Below are positions 42,695 through 52,170 of a DNA stretch of 64,000 nucleotides, one piece after another. The translations under genes and the position numbers were made by a program. The notes beneath the pieces are model-generated. The model saw nothing but the letters and a program-made list of their open reading frames with translations. It had not been told where the DNA came from and ran no database searches. The stretch comes from an uncultured Bacteroides sp. (GTDB lineage Bacteria; Bacteroidota; Bacteroidia; Bacteroidales; Bacteroidaceae): assembly GCA_900544075.1 (NCBI GenBank), contig UQTJ01000004.1, positions 62,001 through 126,000 of the forward strand. The letters are read 5' to 3'. Numbering within the stretch: the stretch's first letter is position 1; each line of letters starts with the position of its first letter.

Positions 42695-42875
42695 ATTGCT
42701 TTTCAATGCTCTTCAAAAGAAATCCCCACACATCATCAGAAGAACTACCATTTACGGTAACCTTTCCTTTCTTTGTCGGATGCTTAAACTGTCGATGGCT
42801 TCCTTCGTAGTTAACCAAGAACCAGCCATCAGCTTCAAGTTTCTTGAGGATTTCTGAAACTTTAATAACTTTCAT
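42678..42875 (-). CDS. hicA: HicA-type mRNA interferase toxin
   Basis: A 65-residue double-stranded-RNA-binding-like toxin that cuts mRNA. The catalytic His27 in NYEGSHRQFKHPTKKGKVTV is in place, followed by the C-terminal helix GFLLKSIEKQSGL. Full length for HicA. Upstream of hicB on the same strand. Confidence 0.9.
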   Translation of the reverse strand: MKVIKVSEILKKLEADGWFLVNYEGSHRQFKHPTKKGKVTVNGSSSDDVWGFLLKSIEKQSGLKF

Positions 42876-43080
42876 AGGCCTCTTGTTTAATTCAACGTTA
42901 CAAAGATAGTAATATTACTATGAATTTGAAAATTTACTTTATGAATAATATCCTTTTTACTATGATTTTAATTATATTTAAGCAATTGCAAACGCCTTGC
43001 GTAACAATATACCAATCCTCATATAAACGTGACTCTGAAAAATAAATTCACTATATTGTGAATAATGCAGATAAAAGCAT

Positions 43081-43088
43081 TATCTTTG
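43081..43088 (+). promoter_or_regulatory. Promoter of higBA with operator-like dyad
   Basis: TATCTTTG fits TAnnTTTG, with TTGTG about 20 bases upstream (43056-43060). A dyad AATGC-N8-GCATT overlaps the region just before and into the -7 box; such sites are where HigA usually binds. Confidence 0.55.
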
Positions 43089-43106
43089 TATTCAAAAGAC
43101 TAAAGA

Positions 43107-43421
43107 ATGATTGTAGCATTTGATAAAGATTATCTACGTGAACTCTACGAAACTGGTAAAAGCGACAAAAAGCATCGCTTCCAGCCAGATATTGTAAAGC
43201 GCTACAAAGACCGGATAAACACTTTGAAGAATAAGGACAGCATAGAAGCGTTATACAACATGAAATCCTTGCATTACGAGGTCTTGAAAGGCGATAAGGC
43301 CGGCATTTCATCCATAAGGGTGAATGATCAATATAGAATCGAATTTACCGTGTCAGAAGAAGAAACCGAAACGGTTGTTTACATCTGCAATATATTGGAA
43401 TTGTCAAATCATTATAAATAA
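43107..43421 (+). CDS. higB: HigB/RelE-type toxin
   Basis: A 104-residue RelE/ParE-superfamily toxin that cuts mRNA on the ribosome. The fold shows as FQPDIVKRYKDRINTLKNKDSIEALYNMKSLHYEVLKGDKAGISSIRVNDQYRIEF, with the family Arg-rich SIRVNDQYRIEF strand and a C-terminal His (ILELSNHYK). The antitoxin gene starts eight bases later, in the toxin-first order typical of higBA. Confidence 0.88.
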   Translation: MIVAFDKDYLRELYETGKSDKKHRFQPDIVKRYKDRINTLKNKDSIEALYNMKSLHYEVLKGDKAGISSIRVNDQYRIEFTVSEEETETVVYICNILELSNHYK

Positions 43422-43428
43422 TTGAGTT

Positions 43429-43773
43429 ATGGTTACGATTAAAGGAATAGACCCGAGAATGATAGCGAACAACCTTGAACCGTTCGAGCCGACACATCCG
43501 GGAGAACTTCTTAAAGAGGAAATCAAATGCCGGGGCATTTCCCAAAAAGAATTGTCGCGTCAAACAGGCATACCATACACTGCACTTAACGAAGTGTTGA
43601 ATTGCAAACGTGCCATCACAACAGAATATGCCTTGCTTATAGAGGCAGCTTTAGGTATCGAATCCGATTTTTGGCTAAAAATGCAAATGGATTACAATTT
43701 GCAGATTGCCAGGCGGAATAAGACATTTGCACAACGTCTTGAAAGTATAAGAAAGATTGCGGCAGTACTTTAA
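43429..43773 (+). CDS. higA: HigA-type antitoxin
   Basis: A 114-residue XRE-type helix-turn-helix protein of the HigA/VapI group (HPGELLKEEIKCRGISQKELSRQTGIPYTALNEVLNCKRAITTEYALLIEAALGI), which neutralises HigB and represses the operon. Its TAA overlaps the stop codon of the convergent AAA-ATPase gene (shared TTAA at 43770-43773). Confidence 0.9.
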   Translation: MVTIKGIDPRMIANNLEPFEPTHPGELLKEEIKCRGISQKELSRQTGIPYTALNEVLNCKRAITTEYALLIEAALGIESDFWLKMQMDYNLQIARRNKTFAQRLESIRKIAAVL

Positions 43774-45338
43774 CTTATATCTATCCATTCCTCTATGGTT
43801 CCTGTCTCCGACGAGAATACCGCCGCAATCTTGTACAGTTTTCTTTTGTCGGAGGCATATTCTTTGGCATATCCTTTGTCTTCAATCTGTTGCATGGCTT
43901 CTGCTGCCGTTCCGTCAAGTTTGAACTCGAATATATATACATAATCCGGAGTTTCTATCACGCAGTCTACTCGTCCGTGGCTTTGTACTTTCTCCGTATA
44001 TACAGTGTATACACTTATCAATCTCATTATCAGGTAGAACGTATAGTGGAAGTAGCGTTCCTTTTCTCGCTCATTCTCCTTACGTCGCATGGTGTATGGG
44101 ATGCTCGCAAGGAATGATGTCAGTCCGGTGCGAAAGTCTTCAAGTTTTCCGTCTTCTAATTGGAATGCGGCATCCCTTGTCCATGAATCCACACTTTCCC
44201 TCGTATTAAAATATTTAGCGGCGACTAAAGATAGAAATCCGTCTTTCACCTCATTGTTAGGATAATCTAAAAGAAACATATTCCTTCTGATATCAAACTC
44301 CTTTATCGTGAGATAGCCGCTCTGGTAAATCATCGGCAGAGGCTGTTCCACGTCAGCCTTGTAGTCGATAAACTCCTTCGGGGCGTAATACTTGCCCGTG
44401 ATATCGTTCATGTTCTCGTCCGAATGTGAAAGCAGACGGATAAGATATGAAGGAGTGCCGCTCTTGAACCAGTAATCGGAGATTCTTTGTGTGGCAAATG
44501 CATTAAGCAGGCTGAACGGATTATACATATCCGTCATCAGGTCACTGAAGTGATAGCCGTCATATTGAGATTTCAGCCTGTCACGCATCTCTTCATACGA
44601 GCACCTGTAAACCTTTGCCATACTCTCCATTGGCTCCCTGAAAGTAGCGTCCAGTTCCTCTTGGGTTATACCGCAAAGCGTCTCGTACTTGCCGTGCATG
44701 CTTATGTCGAAAGGCTGGTTGAACCCGCTGAACACACTTACTTGCGAGAATTTCGTAACCCCTGTGAGGAAAACAAAGCGCAAGTACTCGTCTGCTCCCT
44801 TGAAAACGGAGTAGAAGCCTTTCAGGATGTTTCTGTGTTCCTCCTCTAAGTCTGAATTTACGTCAAGCACGTCCAGTATCGGTTTGTCATATTCGTCAAT
44901 GAGTACCACAGCTCTTTGTCCTGTCTGCTCATAAGCTTTGGCGAGAATATGCCTGAAGCGTACGCCTAATCCAATCTCCTTGCTCACGCCGGTAATGCCA
45001 TACTGCACCTCCCAGTGAGCTATGTAATCATCAATCATGGCATACAGTGCCCCCTGTCTTGTAAAATCATCTCCGTTGAAATCAATATGGAATACAGGGT
45101 GTACATTCCAGTCTTTTTCCAGCCTGTCTATCTTCAGTCCGCGGAACAGTTCCTTTCTTCCAAGAAAATAATTTTTCAGTGTTGACACGAGCAGACTTTT
45201 CCCGAACCTTCTTGGTCGGCTCAGGAAATAAATTTTGCCTTCGTTCGCTAATGAATATACCATGTCTGTCTTGTCGATATACACGAAACCTTCATTTATT
45301 ATTTGGTCGAAACTCTGTATTCCTATGGGGTACTTCAT
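43770..45338 (-). CDS. AAA-ATPase-like protein with PD-(D/E)XK nuclease domain
   Basis: A 522-residue protein of a family that is multi-copy in Bacteroides. The N-terminal AAA-ATPase-like domain begins YPIGIQSFDQIINEGFVYIDKTDMVYSL, has a P-loop variant SRPRRFGKSLLVSTL near residue 40 and Walker B AVVLIDEYDKPILDV near 143. The C-terminal PD-(D/E)XK-like domain includes GRVDCVIETPDYVYIFEFKLDGTAAEAMQQIE, with the Asp and E-x-K residues of a nuclease core. Function is not established; mobile or defence-related roles have been suggested for relatives. It sits beside two toxin-antitoxin pairs and overlaps higA by four bases at its 3' end. Confidence 0.82.
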   Translation of the reverse strand: MKYPIGIQSFDQIINEGFVYIDKTDMVYSLANEGKIYFLSRPRRFGKSLLVSTLKNYFLGRKELFRGLKIDRLEKDWNVHPVFHIDFNGDDFTRQGALYAMIDDYIAHWEVQYGITGVSKEIGLGVRFRHILAKAYEQTGQRAVVLIDEYDKPILDVLDVNSDLEEEHRNILKGFYSVFKGADEYLRFVFLTGVTKFSQVSVFSGFNQPFDISMHGKYETLCGITQEELDATFREPMESMAKVYRCSYEEMRDRLKSQYDGYHFSDLMTDMYNPFSLLNAFATQRISDYWFKSGTPSYLIRLLSHSDENMNDITGKYYAPKEFIDYKADVEQPLPMIYQSGYLTIKEFDIRRNMFLLDYPNNEVKDGFLSLVAAKYFNTRESVDSWTRDAAFQLEDGKLEDFRTGLTSFLASIPYTMRRKENEREKERYFHYTFYLIMRLISVYTVYTEKVQSHGRVDCVIETPDYVYIFEFKLDGTAAEAMQQIEDKGYAKEYASDKRKLYKIAAVFSSETGTIEEWIDIS

Positions 45339-46769
45339 GGCGTATAGTTTTTTTTATTCTCCTTAAGTTACAAATATAATGTTTTTCTTGCAGAATTTTA
45401 TGTTCTGTATCCAAAACTTTATGCCTGCCATTTACAATACTGGATGAAAATAGGAGATTTACACCGAAATAATATAAGATTGCCGGAATGATATGCTTTT
45501 ATATTATGACACAGAAAATGTAGGAATTGTGTCTAAATGTAATGAAAATACCCGCATGTGTGGAAATGCAAATTTTGGATTTCTTGCCATCTGTAGATGG
45601 TTTGTTAAATGTGTTAAGGATTGATAGATATTTATGTTTCTTTTAAGTAAATTGATTTGCTGTAAATGTTAAAAATATTCTTTTAATTAACTGTTTTCTT
45701 CTCCAAGAAAAATTTTTTTTACCCCAATAAAATGAAAAAAACGCCGAAGAGTTTTTATAAAACGACTATAAATCTTCTCCGATTCTTCAAAGCGTTTTCT
45801 TTCTGCAATTTTTCAGCTTTGTTTTTGCTCTATTTTGCTTCCTTTTATGATGGATTTCTTATTGACTAATAGATGCAATATTTTAGAATATCATATTTTT
45901 ATGTTTGTTGATATATTCAATAGCTTTCAATATGATGTTTTATGCTTTAATCCTGTGTGTATAATATTTTGTCATAATCGCTGAGAATCGTGTTTCCCTT
46001 AACTCGTTTTATGAAGGATTGAAATACGATATTCTCGTTCGGTTTTAAAATCAAAATGTCAGAATGTTATTAACGATAGGTATATCACAAAAACCGGAAG
46101 TGAAATGCCACAAAAACCGGAAGTAAAATTCAAATAGCGTAGTTGTGGAATGGATGAGGAAGTAAACGTTTTGTCATCCCTTTGCTGTGTTTAAGGGATT
46201 AGTACGATTGTTACGTCTAACTTTAACAATATTTATACTTTTGAATTAATACTATCTTATTTTTAATAAAATGTAAATTTATACGTTTTATAGGTAGCAT
46301 TAGTGTATTATTATGCTGTGAAATTTGTTTGAAATGTGTCAATTTGTAATGAGTGGGTAAATTTGTCTAATGTATGGGTTATATATTGTAATGAAATAAC
46401 TCCATTAATTAATTTTACATTATAATATATTTTTGTAATTTTGCATCGTTTTAGAAGTTAAAGTATAATTAAGATATAGGATTAATTTGAGAGATGGGTA
46501 CTAATTTTGAAGGTTCTCTATTTTTTAACAATTGGGATATCGTGTTTCGTAACGTCAAATCACGAGATTCTTTCTAAGCAATGATTTTGAGGCATTTATA
46601 GGAAGGTGTTCCTGTTGATGCTATGTTTTTTATATGTTTTACGGCGTAGGTGGCGTAACGTTCAGGTGTCAGATTTTTAGTGGAATATTCTGATGCTTAC
46701 GTTTCGTGGCACGCTGTATTTTACTTTGGAAATTCATTTAATTTTTAATTTAATATTTAATAGCGGAAG
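45339..46769. other. Long AT-rich intergenic region before the SusC gene
   Basis: 1.4 kb without a convincing gene. It holds a large imperfect stem (AAAACGC at 45738-45744 with GCGTTTT at 45792-45798), two direct repeats (46086-46129), and two overlapping -7-like boxes (TATTTTTG 46428-46435 and TAATTTTG 46436-46443) that would give the SusC mRNA a leader of about 320 bases. No regulator gene (ECF sigma, hybrid sensor or SusR) is present. No tRNA-like or IS-like structure was seen. Confidence 0.6.
46086..46129. repeat. Two 21-base direct repeats upstream of susC
   Basis: CACAAAAACCGGAAGT followed by gAAAT at 46086-46106 and by aAAAT at 46109-46129, period 23, one mismatch. The spacing of about two helix turns suits a protein binding side by side. 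About 640 bases before the SusC start. Confidence 0.7.
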
Positions 46770-49706
46770 ATGAAAAGATTTATTCTTTTGTTTATCTCTC
46801 TCGCATTATTTACATTCCACTCGGCCTTTGCCCAGAATTTTGTGGTAAAAGGAACGGTTGTTAGTCATGAAGACAATGAACCGTTGATTGGAGTGACAAT
46901 ATTGCAGGAGGGAACTACTAACGGTGTAGTTACCGACATGGATGGTAACTATAGCTTAGAGGTGAAAGGTGCATCAAATGCAACCTTGGTATTCTCTTAT
47001 ATCGGTTATGCAGCGCAGAGCCATAAGGTAAATGCGTCTACCGGAGTTTTGAACGTGAGTTTGAAATCAGATGCAGAGCTGATAGATGAGGTAGTTGTAG
47101 TGGCTTACGGTGTACGTAAGAAGGGAACTATTGCAGGATCTGTATCCACTGTTAAGAGTGAAAAACTGGAAAATGTTCCGACTGCAAGTTTTGATCAGGC
47201 ATTGCAGGGACAGACACCGGGTTTGACTGTAATCTCTAATTCAGGTGAACCAAGTGTAGCTGCAACTTTCCAGATCCGTGGTACCAACTCAATTAATTCC
47301 GGTACTACTCCTCTTTTTATACTTGATGGTGTGCCTATTGAATCATCAAGTTTTAACGCTATCAGTCCAAGTGACATAGAAAGCATTTCTGTTTTGAAGG
47401 ATGCTTCTTCTACTTCTATCTATGGAGCGCGTGCGGCTAATGGTGTGGTTGTTATTACTACAAAGCGTGGACGTAAGACTGACGGAGCAAAAGTAACATT
47501 CCGTGGACAGTGGGGATTTTCTCAGCTTGCCGGTAATAACTGGGATTTGATGAATACTGCAGAGCGTATCAAATATGAAAAGGAAATAGGACTTGATCTT
47601 GGTGAAGATTATTATAATAAGATTAAGAATATAGACGTAAACTGGATGGATGCAGTATATAATAACAATGCGCCATCTCAGAGTTATGACCTTTCTGTTA
47701 ACGGAGCTACAGATAAGACAAACTATTATGTATCAGGTAGTTTCTTTGATCAGGATGGTATAACAATCGGTTCCGCGTTCCGCAGATATAATCTTAGGGC
47801 TAATGTAGAAAACCGTGCGAAAGAGTGGTTGAAGTTAGGAACAAGTACATTACTTGCATACGAAGATGTTGAACAGGCTGAAGACGGAGAATATGCTTTA
47901 TATGCTCCTATATCAGCTTCTCACTTTATGTTACCTTATTGGAATCCATATAATGAGGATGGAAGCCTTGCCTCACAGAATGGCGGAGAATGGAAGGGTA
48001 GTGGTCAGAACCCAATCGAATGGATGCAGAATAATCCGGTAAAACATAAGACATACAAAGTTATTTCTTCTTTATTTGCAGAAGTAACACCTATAGAGAA
48101 TCTTACAATCCGTTCACAGTTTGGTATTGATTATTCTCATGCGACTTCATTTATGCAGTCTTTCCCAAGTTATATAATAAACAATGAATCGGGAACTGCT
48201 GGACGTGCATCGTCAGACGGATTGACTTTAACTGTAACCAATACAGCCAATTATCGTTTCAACCTTGATGATACACACGATTTCAATTTTATGATAGGAC
48301 AGGAAGGTGTGAATTATCATTATGAAACATTCCAGGCTGTAACAGAAGGTCAGAAGAATGATGCCTTGACAAACATGGCTTCCGGTTCTTTTGCGTCATC
48401 ATGGTCGGATAATACAAGCGATTATGGTTTCTTGTCTTTCTTCGGACGTGGAGAGTATAATTATAAGAATAAATACTATGCTGATTTTTCTGTACGTGCC
48501 GATGCTTCTTCACGTTTTGGTGAAGGAAACCGCTGGGCTGGATTCTGGTCTGTAGGTCTTATGTGGGATATGCGCCGCGAAGATTTCTTTAAGCAGTATG
48601 ACTGGCTTACAAATGCTCAGTTGACATTCAGTACGGGTACTTCCGGTAACTCTTCCATACCGAACTATGAACATCTTGCTTTGGTTACAGGAGGTAGTAA
48701 CTATATGGGAGAAACAGGTATTTCACCTAATCAGCGTGGAAACAAAGATTTGACATGGGAGAAACTTTGGACTACAAATATAGGTTTGCGTCTTGGTTTC
48801 TTTAATCGTTTGAACTTTACTGCTGAGTTCTATAATAAACTTACTACAGATATGCTTATGCAGGTACCTGTAAGTTATGCCGATGGTGGTTATGGAGCAT
48901 ATTGGGATAATGTCGGTGCCATGGTAAACCGTGGTGTGGAACTCTCTTTGGATGCGGATATCATCAAGACCAAAGATTTCACATGGAATGTATTTGCCAA
49001 TGCGTCATACAACAAAAACAAATTGACAGAACTGTATAACGGTATAGATGAGTATGTTGACAGTAATGTCACAATGTATTCTGTGGGACATACTGTTACA
49101 GGATTCTATATGGTCAGATATGCCGGAGTAAATCCGGCCAATGGTGATGCCCTTTGGTACACTAAAGATGGTAAGATAACAAATGAGTTTAGTGAAGAAG
49201 ACCGTGTTCTTATAGAAGGTAAAAGTTTTGTAGCACCATGGCAAGGTGGTTTCGGAACAAATCTTTCATGGAAAGGACTTATGCTTTCTGCGCAGTTTAG
49301 TTGGATGGCAGACAGATGGGTATATAATAATGACCGTCTGATGGATGAAAGTAACGGATTATATACTTCATATAACCAGTCAAGACGTTTGCTTTATGAC
49401 CGTTGGAAAAAGCCGGGAGACGTTACGGATATTCCTCGTCACGGAGTAACACCGCAGTTTGATACTCATTATCTTGAAAATGCGTCTTTCTTGCGTCTTA
49501 AGAACCTGATGTTATCATACAATATTCCGGGTAAAGCATTGGCAAAGACTCGTTTCTTCGATGGTGCGCGTGTCTTTGTTCAAGGTCAGAATCTGCTTAC
49601 ATTTACCGGATTTACAGGTATAGACCCTGAGGTAAGTGCTAATATCTATCGAGCACAATATCCTATGACAAGGCAGTTTACATTGGGTGTAGAGTTGAAC
49701 TTTTAA
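46770..49706 (+). CDS. SusC/RagA-family TonB-linked outer-membrane transporter
   Basis: A 978-residue outer-membrane channel that imports ligand delivered by its SusD lid. Signal peptide to about residue 21, then a carboxypeptidase-regulatory-like domain (24-105, VKGTVVSHEDNEPLIGVTILQEG), the TonB-box-like DEVVVVAYG, the plug (about 115-230, ending SIYGARAANGVVVITTKRG) and the barrel ending LGVELNF. First gene of a long operon and nine-gene run on the plus strand. With a protease and leucine-rich-repeat lipoproteins downstream and no glycosidases, peptides are a likelier cargo than glycans (inference). It resembles by memory the BT2261-2264 peptide-binding SusCD set. Confidence 0.92.
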   Translation: MKRFILLFISLALFTFHSAFAQNFVVKGTVVSHEDNEPLIGVTILQEGTTNGVVTDMDGNYSLEVKGASNATLVFSYIGYAAQSHKVNASTGVLNVSLKSDAELIDEVVVVAYGVRKKGTIAGSVSTVKSEKLENVPTASFDQALQGQTPGLTVISNSGEPSVAATFQIRGTNSINSGTTPLFILDGVPIESSSFNAISPSDIESISVLKDASSTSIYGARAANGVVVITTKRGRKTDGAKVTFRGQWGFSQLAGNNWDLMNTAERIKYEKEIGLDLGEDYYNKIKNIDVNWMDAVYNNNAPSQSYDLSVNGATDKTNYYVSGSFFDQDGITIGSAFRRYNLRANVENRAKEWLKLGTSTLLAYEDVEQAEDGEYALYAPISASHFMLPYWNPYNEDGSLASQNGGEWKGSGQNPIEWMQNNPVKHKTYKVISSLFAEVTPIENLTIRSQFGIDYSHATSFMQSFPSYIINNESGTAGRASSDGLTLTVTNTANYRFNLDDTHDFNFMIGQEGVNYHYETFQAVTEGQKNDALTNMASGSFASSWSDNTSDYGFLSFFGRGEYNYKNKYYADFSVRADASSRFGEGNRWAGFWSVGLMWDMRREDFFKQYDWLTNAQLTFSTGTSGNSSIPNYEHLALVTGGSNYMGETGISPNQRGNKDLTWEKLWTTNIGLRLGFFNRLNFTAEFYNKLTTDMLMQVPVSYADGGYGAYWDNVGAMVNRGVELSLDADIIKTKDFTWNVFANASYNKNKLTELYNGIDEYVDSNVTMYSVGHTVTGFYMVRYAGVNPANGDALWYTKDGKITNEFSEEDRVLIEGKSFVAPWQGGFGTNLSWKGLMLSAQFSWMADRWVYNNDRLMDESNGLYTSYNQSRRLLYDRWKKPGDVTDIPRHGVTPQFDTHYLENASFLRLKNLMLSYNIPGKALAKTRFFDGARVFVQGQNLLTFTGFTGIDPEVSANIYRAQYPMTRQFTLGVELNF

Positions 49707-49724
49707 TTTATTATATTGACAATA

Positions 49725-51233
49725 ATGAGAAATATAAAAACATATATAATAGGAGTTGCTGCCATGGTGTTGTCAACTTCATGTTTGGATAAAGAACCTA
49801 CACATGCTATCCTTGCCGATCAGGCTATTACAAATGTAACCGAGGCAAATCAGGCTGTATTAGGTATTTATGCCGATTTCAAAAGCCAGTATCTTTACAG
49901 TGGTAATCTTACGTTGCTTCCGGATATACAGGCTGATTTGGTTTACGCTGTAAACGGTTACACCAATGTTTATGGTGACATCTGGCGTTGGAATATCAAT
50001 CCTACGAACTCCGATATTGAGGCTGTTTACGGTAGCCTTTATAAAGTAATAGGTGACTGTAACTTCTTTTTTGAGGAAGTGGCAAAATGGGAAAATGATA
50101 TTGAGGACGATACTGCGTACGAACAGTTACAGGTCCTTAAAGGCGAGGCGTATTTTGCGCGTGCATTGGCTTATTCTGAGCTTATCAAATGTTTCTGTAA
50201 GGCATACGACCCGGCTACAGCGAAAGATGAGCTCGGTGTTGTGTTGGTTTCAAGTTACTCTAATCCTGGAGAAATGAAGCGTGCTTCATTGTATGATTCT
50301 TATCAGTTCGTTTTGGATGATTTGAAGAATGCAGCTGAAATGCTTGAGGTGGACGAAGATGAAGACCCTAACAACATTATGAATACACCTTACTTTACAT
50401 ATTACACAGTACAGGCTCTGTATGCGCGAGTTTATCTGTATATGCAGGACTGGGATAATGCGGTTAAGGCTGCTACTGAAGTTATAGACAGTGATTATTT
50501 CATTCTTTCTGATGTGAATACTATCTATACAGGAAATTATTCTTATTATGACTATATGTGGCAGTATGATGAGGCTACAGAAATAATATGGAAAGTAGGT
50601 TTCACGCCTACATCGTATGGAGGTCGTCTTGGACAGGTGTTCCTGAATTATGACTATACATATTATCGTCCTGATTATGTGCCTGGAAACGCGGCATTGG
50701 ATTTATATGCGGCTGAAGACCTAAGATACAGAGCTTTCTTCGGAGAAACTACTACAGGGTATAGTCACGGATTGACTTGTGCGGTGCTTATAAAGTATCA
50801 CGGAAACCAGAATTTTATGAATAACTATAACATACTTCATGTAAGTATGCCGAAGGTATTCCGTTTGTCTGAACAGTATTTGATACGCGCGGAGGCATAT
50901 TGCCGTCTTGAGAAATATGGAGACGCGGCGTCAGACTTGACGGATTTGCGTAAGGCTCGTTATTCTACATACGGTTCTGCTACATTGAATTCAGAAAACT
51001 GGCTTGACGAAATCAGCGATGAGCGTTTGAGAGAATTGTATATGGAAGGTTTCCGATTGCATGATTTGAAAAGATGGGGACGTGGATTCGAACGTAAACC
51101 ACAGACACAAAGTGTAGCTAACGGAAGTAGTCTGAAGATTGAGGCTAACAATCCATTGTTCGTATGGCCTATACCACAGCATGAGCTTGATTTGCCGGGA
51201 TCTGCCATACAGCCTAATGAAAGTAATAAATAA
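49725..51233 (+). CDS. SusD/RagB-family surface lipoprotein
   Basis: The lid that caps the SusC channel and captures ligand. About 502 residues from the ATG at 49725; a TTG at 49716 would add three residues ahead of the signal peptide. Lipobox VLSTSC with acidic CLDKE after it, which fits the Bacteroidetes surface-export signal. TPR-like helices follow (GEAYFARALAYSELIKCFCKAYDP; VQALYARVYLYMQDWDNAVKAATEVI) and the family C-terminus (RELYMEGFRLHDLKRWGRGFERKPQ). It starts 18 bases after the SusC stop, the usual pair layout. Confidence 0.92.
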   Translation: MRNIKTYIIGVAAMVLSTSCLDKEPTHAILADQAITNVTEANQAVLGIYADFKSQYLYSGNLTLLPDIQADLVYAVNGYTNVYGDIWRWNINPTNSDIEAVYGSLYKVIGDCNFFFEEVAKWENDIEDDTAYEQLQVLKGEAYFARALAYSELIKCFCKAYDPATAKDELGVVLVSSYSNPGEMKRASLYDSYQFVLDDLKNAAEMLEVDEDEDPNNIMNTPYFTYYTVQALYARVYLYMQDWDNAVKAATEVIDSDYFILSDVNTIYTGNYSYYDYMWQYDEATEIIWKVGFTPTSYGGRLGQVFLNYDYTYYRPDYVPGNAALDLYAAEDLRYRAFFGETTTGYSHGLTCAVLIKYHGNQNFMNNYNILHVSMPKVFRLSEQYLIRAEAYCRLEKYGDAASDLTDLRKARYSTYGSATLNSENWLDEISDERLRELYMEGFRLHDLKRWGRGFERKPQTQSVANGSSLKIEANNPLFVWPIPQHELDLPGSAIQPNESNK

Positions 51234-51254
51234 TAAACAATATTGGGAATAAAA

Positions 51255-52151
51255 ATGAAACGACTATTAAGAATTTTAAGCGCGTTTGTCGCTGTAATGG
51301 TCATAGTGACAGGTTGTAACAACGACAATGTCACTTATAGCGGTCCGGATTATGTAATGTTCGCAGATTCGCTACAGACCATTGCCGTACAGGACGGGGA
51401 AACATATTATGATATTCCCGTTTCTGCTACAACAGTTTGCGATTATGACCGTACTTATTCCGTAGAAGTCATAGACAAAGGCAGCAATGCCATCGAAGGA
51501 CTTCATTATGATTTGGAATCAAACAATGTGACTATTGAGGCCGGTAAACTGACTTCATCAGTAAAGATACGTGGTCATTTCGACAGTTTTGAGGATGCAG
51601 ACTCTATAGGTGTCATGCTTCGTCTTACAGCAAGTGATGACAAAATATGGGATCTTTATGGACGTGACACAAAAGTTGTGCTTGTAAAGGTTTGTCCGTT
51701 TGATATAAACAAGTTTGTGGGACATGCGGTTCTTACATCGACTTTCTTTGCGGAGTATATGCCGACAACTCAGTTGCGTCTTCTGAAAACTGAATTGGAT
51801 CCTGAGGTTGAAAACGGTATCATTCTAAAGGACTTTTTGTACGACGGTTACGATATAAAGGTAAAATTCAATACAGAAAAGCCTTTGGAGCCTAAGTTGG
51901 AAATGGAATCGGACCAGGTGGTATGTACTACTGCTGACGCATTCCAGGGTAATGCGTTCGAGAATAGCGACAATCTGGTGAGGGCTATGCAGCCACAAAG
52001 TGTTGTTTCTTACTATAACGTTTGCCAGAACTTCTTCTTGCAATACATGACATTCTATGTAAATAATGTTGGCACTGTAGGTACATATGCCAATGTCGTG
52101 GAATGGATTTCAGAAGAAGAATATAATTATTTAAAAAAACAAGGATATTAA
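51255..52151 (+). CDS. DUF4984-type surface lipoprotein
   Basis: About 298 residues from the ATG at 51255 (TTG at 51243 adds four). Lipobox VIVTGC followed by NNDN. The N-terminal half looks like a beta-sandwich (YDIPVSATTVCDYDRTYSVEVIDKGSNAIEGLHYDL, Calx-beta-like), and the C-terminal half resembles DUF4984. Such proteins occur next to SusD in some Bacteroides systems, including the peptide-binding BT2261-2264 set as I remember it. Role probably in the SusCD complex or ligand binding. Confidence 0.72.
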   Translation: MKRLLRILSAFVAVMVIVTGCNNDNVTYSGPDYVMFADSLQTIAVQDGETYYDIPVSATTVCDYDRTYSVEVIDKGSNAIEGLHYDLESNNVTIEAGKLTSSVKIRGHFDSFEDADSIGVMLRLTASDDKIWDLYGRDTKVVLVKVCPFDINKFVGHAVLTSTFFAEYMPTTQLRLLKTELDPEVENGIILKDFLYDGYDIKVKFNTEKPLEPKLEMESDQVVCTTADAFQGNAFENSDNLVRAMQPQSVVSYYNVCQNFFLQYMTFYVNNVGTVGTYANVVEWISEEEYNYLKKQGY

Positions 52152-52170
52152 TCAATAAAATCAAAGAATT

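Noticed and set aside
45730..45800. A small gene or terminator in the long gap before susC
   Set aside because: The stem is imperfect and far from any gene end; no open frame with a start and family pattern was found.
46770..51233. Classical polysaccharide utilisation locus
   Set aside because: No glycoside hydrolase, lyase, sulfatase or PUL regulator is found between the SusCD pair and the end of the operon.
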